A stretch of DNA of 14,164 nt from Gammaproteobacteria bacterium (GTDB lineage Bacteria > Pseudomonadota > Gammaproteobacteria > Eutrophobiales > Eutrophobiaceae). The translations under genes were made by a program, and so were the position numbers. The stretch lies in contig JAAXHV010000084.1 of NCBI GenBank assembly GCA_012270695.1, forward strand, positions 1 to 14,164, read 5' to 3'. Shown in pieces: positions 7,926 to 14,164 of this stretch (position 1 is its first letter; every line of letters begins with the position of its first letter). A model generated the notes under the pieces. It made no database searches and was not told the DNA's origin. It saw only the letters and a program-made list of their open reading frames with translations.

Positions 7926-7963
7926 CCCGGATTTCGCAGCACCTGGTGAGAAATCCGGGCTAG
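7922..7963. repeat. Perfect 14-bp inverted repeat (REP-like palindrome) at the end of smc
   Basis: CTAGCCCGGATTTC (7922-7935) and GAAATCCGGGCTAG (7950-7963) are exact reverse complements around a 14-base spacer. The smc stop codon TAG (7923-7925) lies in the left arm. No T-run follows, so it is more like a repetitive extragenic palindrome than an intrinsic terminator, although it can form a strong RNA stem between smc and ligA. A related half copy overlaps the end of dksA at 3827-3854. Confidence 0.8.
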
Positions 7964-7987
7964 CGGGGTTATGGCGAAGAGACAATC

Positions 7988-9988
7988 GTGGGTTCTGGTG
8001 AGAGCAAAATAACAGAACTCAGGCGGCAGTTAAACGAATACAGCTACCGCTACCACGTCCTGGATGATCCGATAGTTCCCGACGCGGAATATGACCGCTT
8101 GTTACAAGAACTGGTCAACCTGGAAAATGAATACCCGGAACTGGTGACCCGGGACTCTCCTACGCAACGTGTCGGTGAACGCCCGCTCAGTGAGTTTTCC
8201 CAGGTAACCCACGATATACCGATGTTGTCCCTGGAAAATGCGTTCAGCAACGAGGAGTTAATCGCTTTTGACAAACGCATCAGGGACAGGCTGGACAGCG
8301 CGGAAATTCAGTATGCCGCGGAGGTAAAACTGGATGGCCTGGCAATCAGCTTACTCTACCAGGATGGCAAACTGGTGCGAGCGGCCACCCGGGGGGACGG
8401 CACAACCGGCGAAGACGTCACAGCCAATATCCGGACAATCAAATCCATCCCCCTGGCGTTACGCTTGACAGGATTCCCCGCGAGGCTGGAGGTCAGGGGA
8501 GAAGTATTCATGACAAAATCCGGGTTTGAGGAACTGAATAACAGGCAACAGGCAGAGGATGAGAAACTGTTTGCCAACCCCAGGAATGCCGCAGCGGGCA
8601 GTCTACGGCAACTGGATCCCAGGATCACCGCCGCGCGTCCCCTGCATTTTCTTGCTCATGGTATCGGGATTGTCGGCAGTGGAGAAATACCGTCTTCTCA
8701 TTTCGACATCCTGCAATCTATGAAAACCTGGGGTCTGCCGGTTTCCGCTGAAACCGAGCGTGTTGCGGGGATAGAGGAATGTATCGATTTTTACCGGAAA
8801 ATATCGGAAAAACGCGCACGATTACCCTATGAAATAGACGGTATCGTGTTCAAGGTCGATGACTTGAAACTCCAGGCTGAACTGGGCTTTGTCTCCCGGG
8901 CTCCCAGGTGGGCCGTCGCCTGCAAGTTTCCGCCGGAAGAGGCATTGACCGAACTGCTGGATATCGAAGTACAGGTCGGCCGTACTGGCGCGTTGACACC
9001 CGTGGCGCGACTCAGGCCTGTACGGGTCGGCGGCGTGACAGTGACGAATGCGACTCTGCATAACTCGGATGAAGTACAGCGTAAGGACGTTCGGGCAGGT
9101 GATACGGTCGTCATCAGACGGGCGGGGGACGTTATTCCTGAGGTCGTGCGGGTGATAGCTGAAAAGCGCCCGGAGGCAAGTCAACCATTCAGGATGCCTG
9201 GCCAGTGTCCCGTATGCGGTTCGCCGGCAGAAAGGGTCGAGGGCGAGGCGGCGATCAGGTGTACCGGCGGCTTGCATTGCAGCGCACAGGCAATTCAATC
9301 CATTATCCATTATGCCTCGCGCACAGCGATGGATATAACGGGTCTGGGGGAAAAACTGGTTGAACAGTTGTTTAATACGGGTTTGGTGAGTAATATTGCA
9401 GACTTGTATCAGCTGGAGCACGAGAGAGTTGCCGCGCTGGAACGGATGGGAGACAAATCGGCTGAAAACCTGCTCCGGGCAATTGAAACCAGTAAAAACA
9501 CACATTTTGATAAATTCCTCTATGCTCTGGGCATCAGGGAAGTGGGGGAAACGACTGCGCGCAACCTGGCCTTACATTTTCAACTTGATGAAATAAAAAA
9601 AGCGACACAGGCAGACCTGTGCCAAGTTCGAGACATCGGCCCTGTGGTCGCTGATAATATAGTTCGCTTCTTCCGGGATGAGCAGAACCTTTCCATAATC
9701 GATCAAGTGCTCCGTTCCGGAGTAAACTGGGAAAGCGGACAGAACGACGACATTGCGGACTTGCAGGGAAAAACGTTTGTCATTACCGGCACACTGGCAT
9801 CATTAAGCCGTGCTAAAGCAAAGGAGAAGCTGATTGCCAAGGGCGCAAAAGTGAGCGCCAGCGTATCCGGCAAGACGGATTACCTCATAGCCGGTGAAAA
9901 CCCGGGAAGCAAACTTGACAAGGCCCGGGAGTTAAGCATTAATATCATTGATGAGACAGAGTTGCTGGAGATAATAGATTTTGCCTGA
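7988..9988 (+). CDS. ligA: NAD-dependent DNA ligase LigA
   Basis: This 666-residue enzyme seals nicks in replication and repair using NAD+. Domain Ia holds the NMN-binding residues Y22, H23, D32, Y35 and D36, the same numbers as in E. coli LigA, which supports the GTG start at 7988 (AAGAGA lies a few bases upstream). The adenylated lysine is K114 in the KLDG motif. An OB fold follows (about 320-400), then a zinc finger with C407, C410, C425 and C431, helix-hairpin-helix repeats (about 435-585) and a C-terminal BRCT domain (about 590-666, DLQGKTFVITG onward). E. coli LigA has 671 residues, so the gene looks complete. It lies 62 bases after smc and is probably transcribed with it, unless the palindrome between them interrupts transcription. 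Confidence 0.97.
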   Translation: MGSGESKITELRRQLNEYSYRYHVLDDPIVPDAEYDRLLQELVNLENEYPELVTRDSPTQRVGERPLSEFSQVTHDIPMLSLENAFSNEELIAFDKRIRDRLDSAEIQYAAEVKLDGLAISLLYQDGKLVRAATRGDGTTGEDVTANIRTIKSIPLALRLTGFPARLEVRGEVFMTKSGFEELNNRQQAEDEKLFANPRNAAAGSLRQLDPRITAARPLHFLAHGIGIVGSGEIPSSHFDILQSMKTWGLPVSAETERVAGIEECIDFYRKISEKRARLPYEIDGIVFKVDDLKLQAELGFVSRAPRWAVACKFPPEEALTELLDIEVQVGRTGALTPVARLRPVRVGGVTVTNATLHNSDEVQRKDVRAGDTVVIRRAGDVIPEVVRVIAEKRPEASQPFRMPGQCPVCGSPAERVEGEAAIRCTGGLHCSAQAIQSIIHYASRTAMDITGLGEKLVEQLFNTGLVSNIADLYQLEHERVAALERMGDKSAENLLRAIETSKNTHFDKFLYALGIREVGETTARNLALHFQLDEIKKATQADLCQVRDIGPVVADNIVRFFRDEQNLSIIDQVLRSGVNWESGQNDDIADLQGKTFVITGTLASLSRAKAKEKLIAKGAKVSASVSGKTDYLIAGENPGSKLDKARELSINIIDETELLEIIDFA

Positions 9989-10045
9989 ACAGCGAGTGTG
10001 CTTATGCCAATTGCGAGTAATAAGAGTAATTACAGGGAGGAACGA

Positions 10046-10432
10046 ATGGGAACTTTCAGAACAGAATGTGTGCTTGAAAATCATCAGGACAGGACTCACT
10101 CGCTACGAGTGTCGGGCGTTATGGTTGACACCGGCAGTGAAGCAACCTGGATAAAGCGAGAATATCTTGAGAAAATCGGCATCAGGCCAGAAAAGAAGAA
10201 GCTGCGTTTTATCATGGCCAATGGACAGGAGGTAACCCGGTCGATCGGGTACGCCATCATTCACGTCGGTCAGGAAGCTACAACTGACGAAATCGTTTTT
10301 GCCCAGGAGGGTGACCTGCAATTGCTCGGGGCGCGCACACTAGAGGGATTAAACCTGAGAGTGGATCCCCGTAACAAAAAACTGGTTTCCGGCGGCCCCA
10401 TCGTTGCTGCCGGCCACGTCACATTCAGATGA
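10046..10432 (+). CDS. Retropepsin-like aspartyl protease, small (clan AA)
   Basis: This 128-residue protein has the single-domain aspartyl protease motif VMVDTGSEATWI, with catalytic D28 in DTGS. The second hallmark LLGARTLEGLNLRVDP (93-108) corresponds to the conserved hydrophobic-Gly strand and flap-side region of retropepsin-like folds. Such proteases act as homodimers, each subunit supplying one aspartate. The ATG at 10046 is chosen because AGGGAGG (10034-10040) sits five bases upstream, a very strong ribosome binding site; the in-frame GTG at 9998 has none. No signal peptide or membrane segment is seen, so a cytoplasmic site is expected. The gene follows ligA by 57 bases and is convergent with nadB. 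Its target is unknown. Related small bacterial proteins are commonly annotated only as aspartyl protease family. Confidence 0.8.
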   Translation: MGTFRTECVLENHQDRTHSLRVSGVMVDTGSEATWIKREYLEKIGIRPEKKKLRFIMANGQEVTRSIGYAIIHVGQEATTDEIVFAQEGDLQLLGARTLEGLNLRVDPRNKKLVSGGPIVAAGHVTFR

Positions 10433-10449
10433 AAAAGCAGGTTTTTTGA

Positions 10450-12033
10450 TCAAGCCGGCGGCAGCACCGTATCCCTGGCCGGCGCGGTTGGACTTGGCGC
10501 CGGGTAGTCGAGGGTGTAGTGCAAACCCCGGCTCTCCTTGCGCCGTAAAGCCGACTCGATAATCAGGTCTGCTACCAGGGATAGGTTGCGCAGTTCTATC
10601 AGGTCGTTATTGATGCGGAAATTGCCGTAGTATTCGTAGATCTCATCCTGCAGGAGTTTAATCCGGTGTTTTGCCCGTTGCAGGCGTTTATCGGTGCGCA
10701 CAATACCTACGTAGTCCCACATGAAGCGACGGATTTCATCCCAATTATGGGAGACTACGACTTCTTCGTCCGAGTCCGTAACCTGACTCTCATCCCACTC
10801 AGGCAAGGGAGCGAGAGGAGAGGCCAGGTCCAGGTTGCGCCGGATATCCTTGTAGGCAGCATGGGCAAAAACCACGCATTCGAGCAGCGAATTACTCGCC
10901 ATGCGGTTTGCGCCGTGGAGGCCGGAGTAGGATACCTCGCCGACCGCATAAAGCGCATCAACGTCGGTCCGCCCGTTTTTATCGATGACCACACCGCCAC
11001 AAGTATAATGCGCGGCAGGAACTACCGGGATGGCTTGTCTGGTCAGGTCAAATCCGTATTGGATACAGCGGGCATAAATGGTGGGGAAGTGGTCTATGAT
11101 GAAATCTTTTCCCCTGTGGCTGATGTCGAGGTAGACACAATCACTGCCCAGGCGCTTCATCTCATGATCGATGGCACGCGCAACTATGTCCCTCGGCGCC
11201 AACTCTCCCCGTGCATCAAATTTTTCCATGAAGCGCGAACCATCAGGAAGAAGCAACCTTGCCCCTTCACCGCGCAGCGCCTCAGAAATCAAAAAAGATT
11301 TCGCCTCCTGGTGATATAAACAGGTTGGGTGAAACTGTACAAATTCCATGTTGGCAACTTTACAGCCGGCGCGCCAGGCCATGGCTATGCCATCCCCGGT
11401 ACATATATCCGGGTTGCTCGTATACAGGTAAACCTTGCCGGCTCCACCGGTGGCCAGCACCGTGTACCTGGATCGGAATACCCTGACCCGGTCATTTTTC
11501 TGGTCATAAACATAGGCGCCGACACATCGACCGTCCTTGACGATGAGATCAAGACCGGTGTGAAATTCGAATAGTTCGATGTTGTTGTGTGCACGGGTAC
11601 GATTCTCAAGGGTGCTTTCAATCGCTTTGCCCGTCGAATCGGCTGCATGCAAGACACGGCGGTGACTGTGGCCGCCTTCCTGGTGAAGGTGAAACTCCCG
11701 GCCCTGGGATTCGGGCAAACGGGTAAAATTGACACCAAGATCAATTAACCAGCCGATGCTTTTTCTACCGTTTTCAACAACGAACCTGACTACGTCGGAA
11801 TTACATAAACCACATCCTGTCTCGATTGTGTCATGGATATGGGACGCAACAGAATCTTCTGCGTGAAGGACTGCCGAAACACCTCCCTGGGCATAGAACG
11901 TTGCTCCTTCTTTCAGCTCCGCCTTGGAGATCACGGCAATATGCACATACCTGGCCAATTGCAGGGCCAGGCTTAAACCGGATGCGCCGCTACCGATAAT
12001 CAGTACATCAGATTGGTGCTGGTCAGTTGTCAT
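10450..12033 (-). CDS. nadB: L-aspartate oxidase NadB
   Basis: This 527-residue FAD enzyme oxidises L-aspartate to iminoaspartate, the first step of de novo NAD synthesis; NadA then condenses the product with dihydroxyacetone phosphate. The FAD Rossmann motif GSGASG is at 14-19. Active-site features of the fumarate reductase/aspartate oxidase family are E119 in QEGGHSHRRVLHA, H235 in QFHPT, R281 in RDIVARAI, and H342 in AAHYTCGG. The FAD-binding HGANRMASNSLLE segment is at 373-385, and a C-terminal helical domain ends with ESRGLHY (500-506). The length is close to E. coli NadB (540). The start has no clear ribosome binding site. The gene is divergent from rpoE, an arrangement also seen in E. 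coli and Pseudomonas, and its end lies only 17 bases from the protease gene on the other strand. Confidence 0.97.
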   Translation of the reverse strand: MTTDQHQSDVLIIGSGASGLSLALQLARYVHIAVISKAELKEGATFYAQGGVSAVLHAEDSVASHIHDTIETGCGLCNSDVVRFVVENGRKSIGWLIDLGVNFTRLPESQGREFHLHQEGGHSHRRVLHAADSTGKAIESTLENRTRAHNNIELFEFHTGLDLIVKDGRCVGAYVYDQKNDRVRVFRSRYTVLATGGAGKVYLYTSNPDICTGDGIAMAWRAGCKVANMEFVQFHPTCLYHQEAKSFLISEALRGEGARLLLPDGSRFMEKFDARGELAPRDIVARAIDHEMKRLGSDCVYLDISHRGKDFIIDHFPTIYARCIQYGFDLTRQAIPVVPAAHYTCGGVVIDKNGRTDVDALYAVGEVSYSGLHGANRMASNSLLECVVFAHAAYKDIRRNLDLASPLAPLPEWDESQVTDSDEEVVVSHNWDEIRRFMWDYVGIVRTDKRLQRAKHRIKLLQDEIYEYYGNFRINNDLIELRNLSLVADLIIESALRRKESRGLHYTLDYPAPSPTAPARDTVLPPA

Positions 12034-12120
12034 ACGGGTGCAATATGGGGTACAAGATAATATAATTGATTATTTGCTTGAATTGATAACACTATCGTTG
12101 CTGAAAGCGTTTCTTATCTC
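12034..12120. promoter_or_regulatory. AT-rich divergent promoter region between nadB and rpoE
   Basis: These 87 bases must carry the promoters of both genes. On the minus strand TATATT and TATTAT boxes (around 12056-12063) could serve nadB, but no good -35 lies at the right distance. On the plus strand GAATTG (12080-12085) and GCTGA (12100-12104) vaguely resemble sigma-E boxes for autoregulation of rpoE, but the 14-base gap is short and both boxes deviate. No specific promoter can be assigned with confidence. Confidence 0.35.
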
Positions 12121-12717
12121 ATGGCAGCCGTTACCTCGGAACCTCACAGATCCGATCAAATACTCGTAGAAAGGGTAAAACGTGGGGACAAGAAGGCGTT
12201 TGACGCACTGGTGATAAAGTATCAGGGCAGAATTTTGAATCTTGTATCCCGTTATACCAACAACCCCCACGACGCCGGCGACGTGGCCCAGGAGACTTTT
12301 CTCAAGGCTTATCGGGCCCTGCCCAAGTTTCGTGGTGAAAGTACATTTTATACCTGGCTCTATCGAATTGCTGTGAATACGGCAAAAAATTATCTGACCT
12401 CAGGACTGCATCAACCTCTTGATACGGCCGTGGATTTTAATGAAATGGAACAAATTGAACAAAGCAACACTCTAAAGGAGCAGACAACGCCGGAACGCTT
12501 GCTGCTTACGCGTGAGTTACAAGAGACTATAATAACAACTATTGAAGAACTGCCTGCAGATTTGCGCTCGGCAATCACCTTGCGTGAACTGGACGGATTG
12601 AGCTATGAAGAGATAGCATCAGTCATGGAGTGTCCCGTCGGCACAGTGCGTTCACGTATATTCCGCGCACGAGAGGCGGTTGATAAACGAATAAGACCAT
12701 TAATTGTAGATGAATAA
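12121..12717 (+). CDS. rpoE: RNA polymerase sigma-E factor RpoE (AlgU)
   Basis: This 198-residue ECF sigma factor directs the envelope-stress response. Region 2 contains DVAQETFLKAYRALPKFRG (54-72) and FYTWLYRIAVNTAKNYL (76-92), nearly identical to E. coli RpoE. A linker follows (93-125), then region 4 with ELPADLRSAITLRELDGLSY and the helix-turn-helix EEIASVMECPVGTVRSRI (163-180). The length fits the family (E. coli 191). The chosen ATG has only a weak ribosome binding site. The stop codon overlaps the start of rseA by eight bases, so sigma factor and anti-sigma factor are probably translationally coupled. The gene is divergent from nadB. Confidence 0.97.
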   Translation: MAAVTSEPHRSDQILVERVKRGDKKAFDALVIKYQGRILNLVSRYTNNPHDAGDVAQETFLKAYRALPKFRGESTFYTWLYRIAVNTAKNYLTSGLHQPLDTAVDFNEMEQIEQSNTLKEQTTPERLLLTRELQETIITTIEELPADLRSAITLRELDGLSYEEIASVMECPVGTVRSRIFRAREAVDKRIRPLIVDE

Positions 12718-13261
12718 CATGAACGAAGCGAAGAAAGAACAATTGTCTGCATTCATGGATGGCGAAATTGACGGGCGGCATGAAAACCTGGTCGATCAGC
12801 TGCTGAAAGACCCGGAGATGCTGGACACCTGGTCTCGATACCATCTGATTTCAGACTGCCTTAAACAGTGTTTGCCCGAACGTATCGATAACGCCCTGGC
12901 AGAGAATATTTCAAAATCACTGCGGAAAGAACCCACCGTCATCGCCCCCGGCCGCTTTGCCCACACACTTATCAAGCCTGTTGCCGGCTTTGCCATTGCC
13001 GCTTCTGTCGCTGCCCTGGCTATTTTGGGTATCCAACAACAGTTTGTGGGCGGGCCAATACCGCAGGACACACTGGTACAAACCGCGCCCGGCGGCGCTA
13101 CCGGCGGCGGAAGTATCTATGCTCCGGTGCGCCAGGTAAGCTCGTCAGGCAGTGGAACAACCACGGAATGCGACGGGCACTCAACCGAAAACAGCCAACC
13201 GGATGCGGGCAACAGGGTAGAGAAGGGCGAAGCAGAGCCAACTGAGGCGAATTGTCGATGA
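12710..13261 (+). CDS. rseA: Sigma-E anti-sigma factor RseA (MucA type)
   Basis: This 183-residue inner-membrane protein holds RpoE inactive until regulated proteolysis releases it. The N-terminal cytoplasmic domain reads KEQLSAFMDGEID (9-21), then the conserved WSRYHLISDCLK region (41-52). One membrane segment is predicted at about 87-108 (LIKPVAGFAIAASVAALAIL). The periplasmic tail (about 112-183) is rich in Gly, Ser, Thr and Glu and does not show the conserved C-terminal motifs expected of many RseA/MucA proteins, so a diverged tail or a frameshift is possible. An alternative start is the ATG three codons downstream (12719). The gene overlaps rpoE by eight bases and is followed by a mucD-type protease, with no rseB between them. 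Confidence 0.88.
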   Translation: MNNMNEAKKEQLSAFMDGEIDGRHENLVDQLLKDPEMLDTWSRYHLISDCLKQCLPERIDNALAENISKSLRKEPTVIAPGRFAHTLIKPVAGFAIAASVAALAILGIQQQFVGGPIPQDTLVQTAPGGATGGGSIYAPVRQVSSSGSGTTTECDGHSTENSQPDAGNRVEKGEAEPTEANCR

Positions 13262-13268
13262 TTGCAAG

Positions 13269-13277
13269 TGATATAAT
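13269..13277 (+). promoter_or_regulatory. Extended -10 promoter element upstream of the MucD-type protease gene
   Basis: TGATATAAT is an exact match to the extended -10 consensus TGnTATAAT and lies in the 40-base gap between rseA and the protease gene. Transcription would start near 13284, about 18 bases before the ATG. No -35 at the normal distance is evident (TTGTCG at 13252-13257 is too close), but extended -10 promoters can work without one. It could give the protease expression independent of the rpoE operon. Confidence 0.45.
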
Positions 13278-13301
13278 CACCATAACTTACTGGCAGCATA
13301 C

Positions 13302-14164
13302 ATGTTTCCGTCGATGACAAGCGATATACGGGTTAGATATATCCTGCCGCTGCTTTTATTGTGTTATATGGCAGCGGCTGGTGCGGCGCCGTTGCCCGAT
13401 TTTACCGAGCTGGTTCGGGAAAACTCCTCGGCAGTGGTCAATATCAGTACGACCTCCAAGAAAGATAATCCTGATTCACCCGGCAGATCCTATGTCCCCG
13501 ACGTGCCTGAAGACAGCCCGTTTTACGATTTTTTCCGCAAGTTCTTTGAGGGGCAGATCCCTGAAAACCAGGGACCGCCAAGAGAAGCGGCATCCCTGGG
13601 ATCCGGCTTTATTATTTCAGCGGATGGTTATGTCATTACCAACAGCCACGTGGTTGCCAATGCAGACGAAATCATCGTCAGGTTGAGTGATCGCAGGGAA
13701 TTTGTTGCCGAAATAGTCGGCACCGACAAGCGCAGCGATATAGCTCTGCTGAAAGTTGAAGGAAATAAACTGCCTGTGGTCAAGCTGGGCAGTTCTGCTG
13801 ATTTGAGGGTCGGGGAATGGGTGCTGGCGATAGGTTCGCCTTTTGGTTTTGACTACTCGGTTACCCAGGGCATAGTCAGCGCGATAGGAAGAAGCCTGCC
13901 GAACGAAAATTATGTGCCTTTCATTCAAACTGATGTCGCCATCAACCCCGGTAATTCCGGGGGACCTTTGTTTAACCTGGAAGGTGAAGTGATCGGGGTA
14001 AATTCGCAGATATACAGCCGCACCGGTGGATTTATGGGACTGTCTTTCGCGGTGCCTGTCGACGTGGTTATGAACGTGTATTCACAACTGCGGGAAACCG
14101 GTTACGTTACCCGCGGTTGGCTCGGCGTACTTATACAGGACGTGACACGGGAACTGGCCGAATC
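13302..14164 (+). CDS. mucD: Periplasmic serine protease, HtrA/DegQ family (MucD), C-terminus outside window
   Basis: The reading frame stays open from the ATG at 13302 to the window edge, giving 287 residues of a longer protein. HtrA proteases degrade or refold damaged envelope proteins in the periplasm. A signal peptide covers about residues 11-29 (RYILPLLLLCYMAAAGA). The mature part begins PLPDFTELV, then a Q-linker-like region (about 52-98). The trypsin-like domain has the catalytic triad H116 (TNSHVV), D146 (KRSDIALL) and S219 (NPGNSGGPL). The sequence stops just as the first PDZ domain begins (RGWLGVLIQDVTRELAE). A second in-frame ATG at 13314 is a possible start. Placement after rpoE-rseA matches the MucD position of pseudomonads and betaproteobacteria and supports MucD over DegS or DegP. 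Confidence 0.92.
   Translation, partial: MFPSMTSDIRVRYILPLLLLCYMAAAGAAPLPDFTELVRENSSAVVNISTTSKKDNPDSPGRSYVPDVPEDSPFYDFFRKFFEGQIPENQGPPREAASLGSGFIISADGYVITNSHVVANADEIIVRLSDRREFVAEIVGTDKRSDIALLKVEGNKLPVVKLGSSADLRVGEWVLAIGSPFGFDYSVTQGIVSAIGRSLPNENYVPFIQTDVAINPGNSGGPLFNLEGEVIGVNSQIYSRTGGFMGLSFAVPVDVVMNVYSQLRETGYVTRGWLGVLIQDVTRELAE

Noticed and set aside
7971..8012. Short frame from ATG 7971 upstream of ligA
   Set aside because: It is out of frame with ligA and encodes only 13 residues before a stop; GTG 7988 restores the E. coli LigA residue numbering.
9998..10045. Upstream GTG start for the aspartyl protease
   Set aside because: It has no ribosome binding site, whereas ATG 10046 is preceded by AGGGAGG at ideal spacing.
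10433..10449. A-run and T-run (AAAAAGCAGGTTTTTT) between the convergent protease and nadB genes as a bidirectional terminator
   Set aside because: The stem would be only A-T pairs with a five-base loop, too weak for a confident terminator.
10666..11319. Plus-strand open frame opposite nadB
   Set aside because: It lies over conserved NadB motifs and shows no domain of its own.

Overview
The window looks like chromosomal DNA from a gammaproteobacterium outside the Enterobacterales. DksA carries the acidic DPxDRA tip, nadB is divergent from rpoE-rseA, a mucD-type protease follows rseA, and a classical SMC condensin precedes ligA (enterobacteria use MukB instead). These calls rest on motifs and gene order read directly from the sequence; no database search was possible.

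Region 1 (1-3757, plus strand) is a catabolic cluster. It holds the 3' end of a quinoprotein amine dehydrogenase heavy chain (mauB/aauB type), its light chain with both tryptophans of the tryptophan tryptophylquinone (TTQ) cofactor and a twin-arginine leader, a Rieske non-heme iron oxygenase alpha subunit, and a divergent old-yellow-enzyme (OYE) family flavin oxidoreductase. The four genes are tightly spaced, and the last two overlap by 32 bases. This combination is the most novel part of the window. It may be a pathway for a methylated or aromatic amine, but the substrate cannot be read from the sequence.

Region 2 (3758-4412) holds a strong hairpin, a partial copy of a REP-like palindrome that runs into the end of dksA, dksA itself on the minus strand, and a short region between the divergent dksA and smc genes.

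Region 3 (4413-10432, plus strand) carries smc, a perfect 14-bp inverted repeat related to the one at the end of dksA, ligA (NAD-dependent DNA ligase), and a small retropepsin-like aspartyl protease. The zipA gene that often lies between smc and ligA in gammaproteobacteria is absent.

Region 4 (10433-14164) carries nadB (L-aspartate oxidase) on the minus strand, convergent with the protease gene. Divergent from nadB are rpoE (sigma-E/AlgU), rseA (its membrane anti-sigma factor) and the start of a mucD/degQ-type periplasmic serine protease, which is cut by the window edge. No rseB/mucB lies between rseA and the protease. An extended -10 element in the 40-base gap suggests the protease gene has its own promoter.

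No tRNA, rRNA, CRISPR array, insertion sequence or integrase was seen. No gene-free stretch exceeds 300 bases.
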